NCBI RefSeq assembly: GCF_024868665.1
Contig: NC_079904.1
Coordinates: 22,313,325-22,377,324, forward strand
Origin: Triplophysa rosa
Lineage: Eukaryota > Chordata > Actinopteri > Cypriniformes > Nemacheilidae
Direction of reading: 5' to 3'
Length of the DNA stretch: 64,000 nucleotides
In this document: positions 1-13,200 of the stretch, piece by piece
Position numbering within the stretch: position 1 is the first letter of the stretch
Layout of the letters: every line of letters starts with the position of its first letter
Position numbers and translations under genes: made by a program
Notes under the pieces: model-generated
The model's database searches: none
What the model saw: only the letters and a program-made list of their open reading frames with translations
Told to the model about the DNA's origin: nothing

Positions 1-451
1 AACTCTTTCTCAGCTTCACGTCCGCCCTCCGCTATACCCGTTTTCGCTTCACATATGAGCTCTGAATGAGTCTAACAAAGAAATACGTCATCAACTAGAA
101 TTTATCGTTTATATCGCGGGAAGACTAATTCCTATCGTGTGGGGAATTTCTACAGGTATATCGCAAACGATATAATATCGCCAATCCCTAACAGATACCC
201 AAATCATCACCAACAAAAGACAGTAGTTTTTTTAAGTGTTGTGAAGTGAAACGCGAGCATTTTTGATGTTCGTTTCTGTTCAGTCCGCTCATTTTATTGT
301 GTTTAACTACAGCTGTCTGTCGTCAGTGGTTTTGTCTTGCATTGGCAGCAGGTATGTGTTAAAATATCAAACTGGAGACGGTATTCTATCGGTTCTGGCA
401 CTCTACAGCACAACATGTTATTTTAAACTCCTAAAGCTTAAGTTATAGTCG

Positions 452-999
452 TGCGTAGGACCTACGCCGTAACCTACGGCGTAGCCTACATACGTAGATG
501 ACGCCGTCGTGAACATTTATGGTTCTGCGTTGAGAGTATGCGTCGTACTGCAATTACACCGCCGAAACGCTAGATGGCTCTTTGTGTTTTCACGGGTTTG
601 CTCTTCTTCGCCGATGTTTTGTGTGTATGTTAGTGTTTGCAAGCGATGGAAGCTGATCGCATCTTAACTGAGTTGGAGCTGATCGAAGTAGAAAAACAGT
701 TACTTTTAATTAAATCACTTCAACAAAAAGCTAGAAACCAGAGATGTCGATGCTCGCCATGTTGTTCTTTTGTGGACTCTGAACTTGCCGGAAGAAGACG
801 CCAGAGAAGAAGACGCCAGAAATGCGTAGAAGGAAGTACGATGCTGCCAAACCGACCAATCACAGCGCTTGCGTTCCGCGTAGGGTCCGCGTTGAGTTGA
901 CGCGTTGTTACATTTTTGGAGAGGTGCGCGTCAGGCTACGGCGTAGGGTACGCGGCTCTGCGTAGGCTACGCCGTAGGTTACGGCGTAGGTCCTACGCA
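452..999. mobile_element. MITE with TGCGTAGGACCTACGCCG termini
   Basis: Both ends carry the same inverted sequence: TGCGTAGGACCTACGCCGTA at the left and its complement ending TCCTACGCA at the right. Each end is itself partly palindromic, alternating TACGCCGTA and TACGGCGTA. An 87-codon open frame at 637-900 is rich in Arg and Gln, has no domain I recognise, and is probably a relic or chance. The termini suggest a PIF/Harbinger-like or similar cut-and-paste element, but I could not define a clear target duplication. It lies downstream of the last selenoprotein L exon I found. Confidence 0.6.
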
Positions 1000-1014
1000 G
1001 AAGTAAAAATCGCC

Positions 1015-1480
1015 CATAAGGGGCCATTCAGACAGAACGCATTTTTCCATTCCAATGCGCTACCTTCCTATTGTTTTTCTATGTAAACACGCGTTTGACG
1101 GACGTGCATGACCATTACTCTCGCGTCGTTTGAAGCGCCTCGCACGCTTGCGCTGCGTTTTTAATACTCCGTGTCAAATTAAAAAAAATTCAACTTTTAC
1201 ATGCAGCGCTGCTCATCAATGTCAGTTCCAAGAGCAGTGAACCAATCAGAAGAATTTGGAGGCGGGGCAAGTGTTGCTTCTGTTTACAGTAGCAAGCTGG
1301 CATGATAACTGTTTTATTTGACGGCAACATGGCGAAGGAGGCGCTCATAGTGGCTGTGTCCGGATACACGCGTCTCGAGACCCTCGCGTTCTAGGCTGCG
1401 CTTCTAAAAAAAGCATATCTGAGCGCTGCGTCTCGCGTTTTTACACGCAGAGACGCGTTCTGTATGAATGGCCTCTTATG
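1015..1480. mobile_element. MITE with GGCCATTCAGACAGAACGC termini
   Basis: The left end (ATAAGGGGCCATTCAGACAG) and right end (complement of ATAAGAGGCCATTCATACAG) form an imperfect terminal inverted repeat of about 25 bp. The interior is GC-rich with repeated CGCGTCTC/CTCGCG motifs and has no convincing coding frame. It is a non-autonomous DNA transposon of unassigned superfamily. Confidence 0.55.
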
Positions 1481-1742
1481 TAGCTGAATCTGTGCTGGTT
1501 TGTATTGGCCGCCTCCAGTTTTCCTTTTGTTTTGCCTCCAGCTAATGCCGTGACGTCGGCGCAAAAGGGGTCTATACGGTAGCAATGATGTCATATGATT
1601 CAGCGGTCAATGCGACGTCTTTGTACATCTATGATCTGAGAGACATTTTAAAGCCATCCATCAGTTTTTGTTTTTACATTCCACTTACAGACCGAGTTAT
1701 CAGTGTTTGTGCAGTATCTGGAAGAGAGTGTGTGAATGTCAC

Positions 1743-4700
1743 CTGAAACAGATCGTCGATGAACTGTGGTGGCACCTCAGGAAACGGTCTGTTCATCGCC
1801 AGCAATTCAGAGTAGTGAAGCAGTGACTTAAACTTCATCACCTTCGCAAACGACGAACCCAGACCCAATGTTCTGTACACCTGTAACCCACACATTTATA
1901 CTTGGCGTCAATGTCTCCATATTTGTTTGTCATAAATCATTATTATTAGTCACCTTTTATGTTTGTCACAGGGTTTTGCTTCTAAAATCTAAAAATCTGA
2001 AAGTATTAAAAAAGTGCTCGTCAACGTTGGCAACGAATGCAAGGGACGTGTAATAAAGTAAACCTCTTCATAATTCTCCAAAAGTATAGCGAGGACATTC
2101 ATCTGTTCTACGAGGACAAACAACGCTTTTGTCAGAATAAAAAGTGCTCACCGCTCTCTCTTCATCAAACAGCATGTCAAATTCAGTGCCTGTCTGATCA
2201 AGCCAGAACGTTGCCCCTTCCAGACACCCATACGAGACCACCAGCACCCGCACTGACTGAGCTTCCAGAAGATTCTGTAGAAGAAAGAATTGCGAACAGA
2301 AAACAAAGCTGTGTCGATGATTCAAACAACATGCCGTGGATGACTGTATGTATTTCCAGAAGTGTCAGGTTCTCTTACCTTGCTGTTCTTCAGCTCAGTC
2401 AGGTGGTCTCGTCATGGCTGTCATCCAAAATGTCGAAGTAGAACAAGTAGGAGATTCTCTCCCTTGCCCAAGTATTGACCCAGCGACACATTCCTGCATG
2501 AACACAAGACGCTTATTTTATCATCCCTAGAATGTCAAGACAAGACAGATGAGATCTTGGGCAACATGTATGAATTTATGATTATTAAATTGAATTGGTT
2601 GTGCAGTAAGGATGCTGAATTCAAAACATTCACGCCAGTTTTTGCTACCCGGTTCTGGATTATTGTTTCCTCTGAATGTAAACATGATCAGTACGTTTCT
2701 CTCACTCTTTGGTTTGGACGTGTACGAGCCATGTATCTGAGCTCAGCGTCTGGGCTGCAGGACAGTGTGAAAGAACGGTGTCGCTCATTTGCATCTGAAC
2801 ATCCAGACGTTTCAAAAAACTGTCCCACTCCACCTGTCAATCACACAAACACTCACTCGCTATTGTTACACATGTTTAGCATCGTGTCAAATGTGGTCAG
2901 ACAATAGAATGACTTACTTCCAGCTGCAGAAAGCTTTCAACATGATCCCGCACTTCAGCTGTCCTGTTGAATTGAGAATTGATTTGGTAAGGGATAATGT
3001 ACAGTAAGTCGCCTATTATTGCTAAATGAACCCTGAAAAGGTGATCAGGACCTCGGTGTGAACCAGATTTTGCAATAATGAGCAGGTGATTGTACATTAT
3101 GCAATAGAAAATACTAGGGATGTAACGGTATTGTAAATATCGAAGTATCGCGATAGCATTTTTTTTTCTCGATACTATCGTGGTCGCATGACGATAGATC
3201 TTCCAGGTAGAGTGTAGTTTTTTCAGCCGAATGGAGCGAGTTGAGGGAAGCGGGAACTACAATTCCCATCAACCCATGCGTGCCCATCATCCTCTGCGCT
3301 CTGCTGCCGCCCGCTACAGATCAAGTTGAGCGAAAGTGGCGGATGCCGCTAGTGGCATAGAAATGGATTTACAAATTGTTGAAGCTAGGGCTGGGCGGAA
3401 TGACGGAATATTCCGTTACCGCGGAATAAAATGTCAACCGTAAGAGATTTCTCTATTCCGTGTATTCCGCGGAATGTAAATAAGTAGGCGTGGTTAACTC
3501 GGCGCGCTGCAAATTAGGCGCTATTCTGAAAAAAACGACTGAATTAATCCACCCGTAACAAATGAACGTATCAAACATTCTTTTGACCTTCTTTCAGTCT
3601 GTAGTTTAGTGATCCGCTCCAGTCCGGCGCTTCTCTCACCCGCAGTGCTCGTGCAGGGATCTGCGCCAGCATTTAAAAAAGCTCATTCTTAACACGTATT
3701 TCAGAAGTCAGGTTGTTTTGAAAACCTGTTAATAGTTTTATAAAGTTTAACTTCAGTCGAGCCAAGCTGAAACTTGCGTTGAAATGCGCTATGATGTTTG
3801 CGAGCGCGTGAGCGCTTTGATGTGACGCGCTTCTACCTCCAGTTTTGGGAGACGCGTGAGGAGTCACCAGAGACTCGCAGTGCAAAAACAAGCCCGAGAA
3901 TAAACAAACCTAAAGACAGAGAGTCGCATCACACTAAAAGTGCTCATCTAATAGAGAGTGAAGAGCGATAAAGACCTATTTACAGACCCCATGAACACCA
4001 GTTTAGTCATATACTGTACTCTCATTGTTTGTGCATATTCATACTTTATTGTTATATATGTTGTCTATCTTCCTACTGTATACATATGATATAGCCAGAA
4101 GATAAATATGAATAAATAATACATCTGATTATCAGAACTTAATTTGATATCTTTAGTACATTTTCATAACTTACCTACATTTTAACTATGGTGAGCATTT
4201 AAATGAACTGTAATAAATAAATTAGTTAAATCAATCTAAGAAAAATGAGGTATAAAATATAGAATTATAATGGGAGATTGTTTCATGAAATATATCGTTA
4301 CCGTGAAATAAAATTACTCATTCCTTGAAATAGATTTTTGGCCATTCCGCCCACCTCTAGTTGAAGCTAAAGCGAATTATAAATCGCATGTGTGGAAGCG
4401 TTTCGGTTTTCCCGTAACAAGAAACGAGAAAAGGTGACGGACAGACAAAAAATAATATGCAGACACTGCCAGACTGCGGTGAAGTACAATTCGGGGAAAA
4501 CGACTAATATGAAGAGCCATTTGTTACATCACCCCGAAAAGTTTCATGATGATACGACGAGAAAAAAAATAGCAGTGAGTGAAGCAGTGAATGAGGCGAG
4601 TACCTGACTGGTTGTGAGTGGTTAAAAGTTGACAAACACCTCAAACTTTTTTCATTTCAATTTTTTCATGTTTCATGTTCTCAATTTTTATGTTATTAAT

Positions 4701-5914
4701 TTTTATGCTATTATATTACTGTTCTTTGCACTTTAAAATTACCTAATCTAAAAATAATAAATGTGATCTTTGTTCAGTCATAGTTTAATAAACACTTATG
4801 CCACATTTTTCCAAGTCTTCATTTGTTTTGTTTTTTTCCTGCACAAAATTCAATAAATATCGTATCGTAGTCTTCATATCGAGGTACTATCGTATCGTGA
4901 AATGTTGATACCGTTACATCCCTAGAAAATACATATAATATTTATATAAATAAATGTATTTTTGGATGGTATTCGAAAAATAAGGTCGTGGGGGGACATA
5001 AAATACATGAAACAATAAATAAATTACCTGGGACGATAATCAATTTTAGCATTCACTATACAAAATTTTAGTGCTCCAGTCTTATTAAAGAGCAGTTTCA
5101 ACACAAAAGGACGTTTTTAAATATATACAGGTATGTGTTAAATATATAAAATACTTCAGTGCACTGCAATGTACAGTCAGAACACACTCAGGTTTTTACT
5201 GTTTTAACACTTGTAATAATATTGACATATTTCATATAAGAAATCATCATACCCACTGAAAAAATTGTTCCCATATACTTTCTGCTTCCTTCATGTTCTT
5301 CACACCTAGGCTAAAAGAAAAGTAATATTTTCATTTTATATTATTATAGGATAGAGTTGACTATGCACACAAAATCCACATGTACTGTATCCCTAAAACG
5401 TTTAAAGATAACATATACCCACCTGTCAAAAAACTTGGCCTCTGCTGACATCAGACCTAATAAAACGCTCATTTTCTGATGGGCAGTTTCTAGCGAAGAA
5501 CCACCTAAAGCGCGCGCACGCACACACATACAAACACGCACAAGTTTACTACTAAATGACAACGAAGTACGCTTAAAGTGCCGTGTAATAGAATTCATAT
5601 ATGCAACAATGTTATTTGCAATCGATACATTAAATTAAGTCCATTTTCCATTCCCTTATACAAATCACATTAAACAGTTCATTGGATTGATAGATAATGA
5701 CTGGCAAACTTGCACAAGTTAAATGAGAAAAAACGTTAAATCTCAATTGTTTTGTACCTTCCGCGATGTCCTTCTGTACATTCTCCAGCAATGTTCTACC
5801 AAAAGATATCAGATCTTTCAAAGCTCCAATAAGGAGGTTTTGTTTTACTGCAACAGCCATTATGTGTTTGCACTTTGTAACACACTCGCGTGCTGTAGTG
5901 TACACATCCGTCAT
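1743..5914 (-). CDS. selenol: Selenoprotein L, Sec-x-x-Sec thioredoxin-fold protein (3' end missing)
   Basis: Seven coding exons join in phase: 5914-5758, 5504-5423, 2963-2918, 2833-2706, 2493-2379, 2274-2152 and 1880-1743. The key exon at 2379-2493 has two in-frame TGA codons (2421-2423 and 2412-2414, minus strand) in the context RHFGUQPURDH, a U-x-x-U redox motif. This is the hallmark of selenoprotein L, a peroxiredoxin-like thioredoxin-fold family of aquatic animals whose two selenocysteines form a diselenide. Later exons encode the fold core (VRVLVVSYGCLEGA, then YRTLGLGSSFAKV and FPEVPPQFIDDLFQ). The N-terminal region is helical. The start is taken at ATG 5914 (MTDVYTTARE). A pyrimidine-rich acceptor-like tract at 5952-5964 leaves open an upstream exon. 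The last exon(s) and the SECIS element were not found and may lie left of base 1. A hAT transposon sits in the 2.5 kb intron. Confidence 0.88.
1905..2040. mobile_element. Truncated copy of a ~225 bp MITE
   Basis: This intronic stretch shares TCTCCATATtt, TGTCATAAATCATTA, TATGTTTGTCAC and the GTCAAC...GCAACGAATGCAA block with longer copies at 13698-13926 and 39724-39943. The inverted termini seen in those copies are missing here. Confidence 0.55.
3115..4924 (+). mobile_element. Degenerate hAT element with BED zinc-finger remnant
   Basis: Termini TAGGGATGTAACGGTAT and ATACCGTTACATCCCTA form an inverted repeat. They are flanked by an exact 8-bp duplication, GAAAATAC (3107-3114 and 4925-4932), which is diagnostic of hAT insertion. 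Inside, 4392-4607 encodes a BED-type zinc finger with C-x2-C (CRHC) and paired histidines (HLLHHPEKF). If the nested element is removed, the upstream WKRFGFP sequence falls in a different frame, so the N-terminal transposase coding is frameshifted; the catalytic part is absent. It sits in the selenoprotein L intron, in the opposite orientation to that gene. Confidence 0.85.
3387..4360. mobile_element. hAT-type MITE nested inside the 3115-4924 element
   Basis: Ends AGGGCTGGGCGGAAT and ATTCCGCCCACCTCTA are inverted copies. They are flanked by an exact 8-bp duplication TTGAAGCT (3379-3386 and 4361-4368). Subterminal TTCCGTTACCGCGGAATA motifs recur in diverged form at the other end. There is no transposase frame. 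Confidence 0.85.
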
Positions 5915-5979
5915 TCTGTCGAAACACACTATTGGTCCATCAACTCCAGCGCTGGGAAAAGAAACGCCTACCACGTGAC

Positions 5980-8100
5980 ATCAAGTTCCACAGCAGTGTA
6001 TATAATAATATTAGCAAAGAGAAACTAATAGAAATCGAATTAAAACGGGGGAAAATATCAAATTGTATCTGATCAATGAGAGAAAACATTGAAGACGATA
6101 AACCCTGCCCACTTACAGACAAAGTTGTTGTTGGCACCTCTTTTCTACTTTAATTATTTTCTACTATAAATGAACGGATTAAATACATTTTCTAGACCAT
6201 AATGTTTCATTTTAAATATATATACATATTTTTATTCCCTCGTTTTCATTCTCTCCCAGCTGACACATGACGTCCCGGTTACGTAATGTATTCCCCTGTG
6301 CCCCGCCTGCTGTGCACATTGACATGTAACAAATTTACTGCCAGTTTTTTTTGTTACATGTCAGTAGTTTTACAATATAGGATATTAACAGTTTCAAAAA
6401 TAAGAATAATTTGGGCCCCCCAGTAGCTACGCCAGATAACAGTTTTAACTTAATTTACTATTGGTTTGACCATCAAATATACTCTCTTTGGTTGTTATTA
6501 TGTTTGCTAATATGCATGTCACTTTCAATCCAAACAGTTAGCTTCCTCAGCATTTTACATTTGTTTTTTTCATTACATATTTCGGATTTGGGGTTAAAAT
6601 CAACATGAAACGGAAGTTGCGATTGACTTCTTTTCCGTATCGTGACGTATATCCGAGTGAAATCCGGCTTCTGAAATGAGAAAAAAATGTAGGGCGGGGC
6701 TTTATTTTGCCCTTCCCGTTTTGATTGGTTTGTTGTAGATTGGCCCTGGAAGGGAGGGCTAAAAATGCCTGGCCATTGGACAGTCAGTATAATCCTACCT
6801 CTTTTTTGTTGCTTACGTCATGTGGTGAAGAGTTGTTGTTGAGAGGAGTTTATGTTTTTGATTAAAGATTACAAGTGCAAATTAATTTAAAAAAAAAAAT
6901 GCTGTCCACAGATAAATCATTTATAATGATCACTGCACTTAGAATTTTCCTGTTTGATTTCATGGTGACTTTAAAGCCTTTTTATATGTTTATGTCTCAT
7001 ATGTACAAGATCATGTACAATTTGCACACCCTTTTTACTGTATTTAATCTTAGATTCAGAGTGCAACACATGACGCAAGTGGCTAAACATCCAATATTTT
7101 ACAACTTTTGTTGACCGACGATGCAAAGTACAAAACGCCGTTTTAGATGAAAAATGTGTCATTTATGTGATTGATGTAACGTAATTCGCATTTAAAAGTG
7201 TGACAAGACAAGAGACAGTAACGGAGCCATTTTCAGCGTTTTATTAGGGATAAGATTAGTAATAAATGTGTGCTATTGTGAATTAATTAAATGATACCAA
7301 GTACATTCACCTCATTAAATTATTTACAGACCTTCACTAAAACATGGGAAACTCTGTTTATAGATTGTGGTAAGCCTATAAAAAGTAAAAACGTATTTGC
7401 AAATTCAACATTTAACAATACATACATAGACAAACACTTTTTCTTTACTTATAAGTCTCTTTATTCCATAGTTTCCTTTTGTTTTTTTCTATTTACCAAG
7501 TGTCTACAACCTTTATAAGATAAGTCCATGTCTGGTCTGTGCTCAGAATTAAAAGGGACAGTTCACCTAAAATTAATGAAAGTAATGAAATCATGTTATT
7601 AAATGTTTTGACAACCACAATATTTCTAATGCAAGGTGTTTGTGCTTTTTTTACAACTTTTCGCTATCCTATACCTCATTCCTTCAGTTACCCAGCCCCC
7701 CCGAGGACCAAAAAATCTCACTCCAAGCTGAACTGAAAAGTTGGCAGCCCTGTATTATATGTAAATATTAAAAATTAATCTACCAAATTAAAGTATAACA
7801 TTTAATTTAACATCTAGATTTTTATACGTAGTGCAGATGCTTGTGCAGAATTTTCGTCCGGACTCATGGAAAAGCGATTGGACACATTCCTTTCAGTCAT
7901 TTCTTACATATTTTACAGCCAGCAGTAAACTAACATACATGAATCTGTACTAAATCAGTATTTTAATCTGTTGTACAGTATTGTAATCTGTTGTAACTAT
8001 CCCATGTGAAAAGGAAGCATATTTGTGACTTTTTGGACATATGTATTATATTTAAACAACACCATACTGAGTGCATATTAAAGTATTAATTTAAAATACC
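5980..8100. other. Gene-free interval upstream of selenoprotein L
   Basis: AT-rich, without exon-like frames. Bases 6600-6760 resemble 34735-34850 (ACCGGAAGTTGCGA-type core, GAGTGAAAT, then AATGAGAAAAA), so both are probably diverged copies of one repeat. Bases 7548-7590 hold an isolated fragment of the GGGATAGTTCACCC repeat family. Nothing else was recognised. Confidence 0.5.
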
Positions 8101-8365
8101 TTTACATACACTGACCAAAATTATAAACGCAACACTTTTGTTCTTGCCCCCATTTTTCATGAGCTGAACTCAAAGATCGAAGACTTTTTCTATGTACACA
8201 AAAGGCCTATTTCTCTCAAATATTGTTCACAAATCTGTTTAAATCTGTGTTAGTGAGCACTTCTCCTTTGCTGAGATAATCCATCCACCTCACAGGTGTG
8301 GCATATCAAGATGCTGATTAGACAGCATGATTATTGCACAGGTGTGCCTTAGGCTGGCCACAATA

Positions 8366-8978
8366 GGCCCTTTTCACAATGACGTCACTTAACCTCCGCC
8401 TTTTCGCAAAGCAGTGTATCATAACATCCGTATTGCAACAAACAAGAAGAAGAACTTCCGTTTTGCCGTCGCGCTGGAATTTAACAACAGTGGAAAAAAA
8501 ACTGACAGAACACGTATTCAGCTACTTATCCTAGCACCTTCGCTAACACAAAAAGAAAACAAAACACCTTCAAAATCAAACAGGTACTGTTCAACGAAGA
8601 ATTTGTATCCTTTCTCTAGCTTTGATCTTGTTGTTAGCGGAAATTTGTCTGCAAGATGTTTGTGACAAGCAGAGCGGGACGTGAGGGAACTCACGGTAGC
8701 TGCGCATTGCACCAGTATCGCATCTCTCTCGTCCCGCTCTGCTTGTCACAACGTTGTACATCATCTAGCCGTATTTGTGGCAGATGTGCAAGGGACTTGG
8801 TAAACTCCATTCTGAGGCGCTAGCGGAAGTAACTTCTTCTTCTTGAGTTTTACTGGCGGTTGGCAAACCAGCTTATAGGTGCATTACCGCCACCTCATGA
8901 ACTGGAGTGCTAGCGGAAGTAACGATACACTGCTTTGCGGCAGAACGGAAGATGCGTGACGTCATGTGAAAAGGGCGT
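8366..8978. mobile_element. MITE nested in the Tc1 element (GCCCTTTTCACAATGACGTCAC ends)
   Basis: Inverted termini CCCTTTTCACAATGACGTCA and TGACGTCATGTGAAAAGGG interrupt the Tc1 end at CCACAATA/AAAGGCC; a short ATA duplication flanks them. Subterminal copies of CAAAGCAGTGTATC and GATACACTGCTTTG extend the inverted repeat. The centre has a 19-bp perfect hairpin (8663-8681 with 8730-8748). A 75-bp insert at 8834-8908 lies within it. No transposase is encoded. Confidence 0.75.
8834..8908 (-). mobile_element. 75-bp 5'-truncated retroposed fragment with 15-bp target duplication
   Basis: The fragment is flanked by identical GCTAGCGGAAGTAAC at 8819-8833 and 8909-8923. Read on the minus strand it is a GGTGGCGGTAATGCACC-type tail ending in a (GAA)n run, which fits the 3' end of a LINE or SINE with a microsatellite tail. 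A long target duplication with 5' truncation indicates target-primed reverse transcription rather than cut-and-paste. Confidence 0.6.
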
Positions 8979-10289
8979 ATAAAAGGCCACTCTAAAATGT
9001 GCAGTTTTACTGTATTGGGGGGTCCGAAAACCAGTGAGCATCTGGTGTGACCACCACTTGCCTCACGCTGTGCAAAACATAGAGTTGATCAGGTTGTTGA
9101 TTGTGGCCTGTGGATTGTTGGTCCACTCCTCTTCAATGGCTGTGCGAAGTTGCTGGATATTGGCAGGAACTGGAACACGCTGTCGTATACGCCGATCCAG
9201 AGCATTCCAAACATGCTCAATGGGTGATGTATGCTGGCCATGCAAGAACTAAGATGTTTTCAGCTTCCAGGAATTGTGTACAGATCCTTGCAACATGGGG
9301 CCGTGCATTATCACACTGCAACATGAGGTGATGGTCGTGGATGAATGGCACAACAATGGGCCTAAGGATCTCGTCACGGTATCTCTGTGCATTCAAAATG
9401 CCATCAATAAAATGCACTTGTGTTCGTTGTCCATAACATACGCCTGCCCATACCATAACCCCACCGCCACCATGGGCCACTCGATACACAACGTTGACAT
9501 CAGCAAACCGCTCACCCACACGACGCCATACACGCTGTCTGCCATCTGCCCTGTACAGTGAAAACCGGGATTCATCCGTGAAGAGAACACCTCTCCAAAG
9601 TGCCAGACGCCGTCGAATGTGAGCATTTGCCCACTCAAGTCGGTTAAGACGATGAACTGCAGTCAGGTCGAGACCCCGATGAGGACGAAGAGCATGCAGA
9701 TGAGCTTCCCTGAGACGGTTTCTGACAGTTTGTGCAGAAATTATTTGGTTATGCAAACCGATTGTTGGTCTCAGACGATCTTGAAGGTGAAGATGCTGGA
9801 TGTGGAGGTCCTGGCCTGGTGTGGTTACACGTGAGGCCGGTTGGATGTACTGCCAAATTCTCTGAAACGCCTTTGAAGACGGCTTATGGTAGAGAAATGA
9901 ACATTCAACTCACGGGCAACAGCTCTGGTGGACATTCCTGCAGTCAGCATGCCAATTGAACGCTCCCTCAAAACTTGCGACATCTGTGGCATTGTGCTGT
10001 GTGATAAAACTGCACATTTCAGAGTGGCCTTTTACTGTGGCCAGCCTAAGGCACACCTGTGCAATAATCATGCTGTCTAATCAGCATCTTGATATGCTAC
10101 ACCTGTGAGGTGGATGGATTATCTCGGCAAAGGAGAAGTGCTCACTAACACAGATTTAAACAGATTTGTGAACAATATTTGAGAGAAATAGGCCTTTTGT
10201 GTACATAGAAAAAGTCTTCGATCTTTGAGTTCAGCTCATGAAAAATGGGGGCAAAAACAAAAGTGTTGCGTTTATTATTTTGGTCAGTG

Positions 10290-13200
10290 TATATTAAGTG
10301 CTTTTCAAGTCGTTTAAGATCAATTTCAAGTTATTCGCAATATATTTAATTTATTGAAATTGTGTTAAATTGGAACCAGTTTAAGTACATTTTAGTGCAT
10401 TTTAAGTGTGTTTCTTTTCATTTGAATCAATTTAAAATATACTACAATGCTTTTTGAACCACCGTTCGTGCCTAATTTTAATGTGCGTCAAGAACAATTC
10501 AATAGAATTTCTGCTCATTAGAAATGCATTAGCATTACGCTACTAGTTCATTATAAAGCTATTTTTCTGTATTAAAAAAAGGTTAAGACGCACACACATA
10601 CACACTTTGATATACGTATGTGTACATTACAAAAAAATTATATGGTACATTTAAAAAAGTAAAACAAAAAAATGATTTACTGGACCAAAAGACATTATAA
10701 TAAATGAAATGGTGAAATGCTATGGCATAGCTATTTTTAACCATTTGTTAGACATTTCAGAAAAATACAATAGGAATGTTGCATCACTGGATAAACCGCA
10801 CAATCCAACTTCCTAAGAAAAAGACTGAAAACAAAGTGCAGAAGGAATATTGCTTTTTGTTTTACAAATTAAATCATGAAAATGGAAGAGACAAAACAGT
10901 TAAACCAAAGAGATCTTCATTTTCAAGCGGAGGGTCACCTCTTTGAGTACGACTTGAATTTTCTGCCAATAGAGACTCGCAATTCAGACAAAGACTACAG
11001 TATCCTAGATCTGTAAAAGAATTTATATCAAATTAACCAATGATTAACAGCTGCATGTTTGAATATATGTGTATGTAACTTAACATATACATTAGAATTT
11101 ATTTGACGTCTCAGTTTGTCTTTCAAAGCTTTGACTATCTCCTCATCCAGCTACGAGTGTCCATTCTTATCCTCTTGACTGTAGTCAACACACAGCACTC
11201 TATGAGTTACACTGAACATAAGATTAGAAGCACCCAACACCACCACTTACAGTGAGCAGAGTTCAATCCCAAACTCGCTCACATTGAAGGGATAGTTCAC
11301 CCAAAAATCTCAATTTTGTCATTTTTGCTCACCCACACGACGTTCTACTCGTTTTAAGACCTCCCAGCGTCTCCGGAACACAAATAAAGATATTTTTGAT
11401 GACATCCGAGAGCTTTCCAGGCCTCCTCACAGACATGGTAATCTTCTCTGTCAAGGTCCAGAAAAGTACTAAAGACATCGTTAAAATGGTCCATCTGGAC
11501 ATAGTGGTTCAATTGAAGTTTTATGAAGAGACGGAAGTACTTTATGTGCACAAGAGAAACCAAAATAAGGAGTTTAATCAACATATTTTCAGATGTATGC
11601 TCTCTAATAAGCACCTTTACACAATTTAATCTTTGCATCCATCTGTTATTAAATATATACAGTATATATATACTGTATTTTCTTGACTGTTTGACAGCAT
11701 ACACAGCAGGATAGACAATTTCCCGTTTTAATCCCCAGTCCTTCTGACTTTCATTTGAAGTCTGTAATTATTTATGCCAAGTTGTTTCTATCAATACTAA
11801 ATTATAATATCTGCTGTCAGATCCTGTAGGATCTGTCAGGCCATTAAACCGTATGTCAATCTTTATTGTTTTAATAACTTGAGATATTGATTTGAATTGT
11901 GAAACAAAAACACGTCTCACTTCAGTAATACTCGTCCCGTCAGACGCAGGTGTGCGCGCGGTGCTCACAGTTCAGCTGGTGCGCACAATACAACTATAAT
12001 GATAATTCATCATTCAGGTGGAGCCTCTGTTATATAACATATCAATGCAACCCTCCAATGTTAAATAACTATTCTGACCTGGTGAAAAGTCACATTAAAT
12101 CGAAAGGGAAATGTACTTTTTCACTCTGGTCAGACTTTTGTCATTGTTAATTTAATGACGTGCCTGACGTTGCCAAAAAGGGGAAAAATGTCGCGCGTTA
12201 TATCTTAATTAATCCATTTATATGTATGTATGTATGTTTCATTGTTGACTGACGTAAGTCCTTAAGTAACGTGCATGTCATTACTGCATTAAGTTGTTTT
12301 TAGGCGTTAAGGTGTAGTTGCGCTGTTTCCTCACAAGGGGTCGTCTGTCTCTTTAGAGTTAAAATTTAGACCATATACATGTACATATGTTGTGGACCAC
12401 TCGTATAACTAGTTTCAAGCATTGTTTAAATTACGATCTTTCTAGAAAACAACTTAATATATACCTATAGGCTCACGAGTGTGTATTACTAGCAACCAGC
12501 AGATAACCTTATGCAGTAAATCTGAAAAACCGGTAGAGGGCAGTATTTCTCTCCTTTGAATTAAGGATTACCATGCGGTATATGATATGTGATGGACTTA
12601 AAAATGTATTTCGTGAATACAGATAGTATAACAGAGGTGTTTAAGTACTTTGGCGTTTTATGGTTGTGAAATAGAAAAAACGTTTAGACAATCAAATTCT
12701 TAGAAAAAAATATATCATGGTTATGTAGTTCCCACCAACTTTCCGTAGTTACATAGATCATTAAAATAGCAAAAGAAATGTTTAATTAAATGTTTTGAGG
12801 AGGTTCCTGTAAATGAAATTATATATGTAAACATGTACGTTTTAAACAGAATGTTTGTTAAATGTTTGTCCTGTGATGATTTTGCGTCACATGACCTGCT
12901 GATGTCAAACAAATCAAACAGATTCAAGTCTTGCTCTAATTTCCTATTCTTATACCCACAATTATAAGTCAAATAGTTGGATTGTTGAAAAATGTTTTCA
13001 CTTCATTGTAAATATTCCATGCCAGTCTTTTCTGCACAGCGATCCTGCTTTAGTAATATTTTAGTTATACCCCCGCACATCATAGTAAAACCCTTTAGGC
13101 AATGTCATCAATCAAATGGATATTTTGGATTACTGAAGTGAATATGGATCAAGAGACAGCTCGGTGCATGTGAAGTCAAGGTCCACAAGATCATCCAAAG

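Larger units (their letters stand above)
8109..10289 (-). mobile_element. Decayed Tc1/mariner element with ~210 bp terminal inverted repeats
   Basis: The ends start CACTGACCAAAATTATAAAC and finish TTATTTTGGTCAGTG, flanked by TA on both sides (8107-8108, 10290-10291). The inverted repeats run about 210 bp, through ATCAAGATGCTGATTAGACA. The minus strand encodes a Tc1-like transposase in pieces. There is an HTH N-terminus near 9995-9830 (MSQVLRERSIGMLTAG), a core at 9756-9217 with FTDESRFSLY (first Asp) and LQCDNARPHVA (second Asp), and a C-terminus at 9245-9063 with SPIEHVWNALD (Glu). At least two frameshifts separate these pieces, so it cannot make transposase. A MITE is nested in it at 8366-8978. 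Confidence 0.9.
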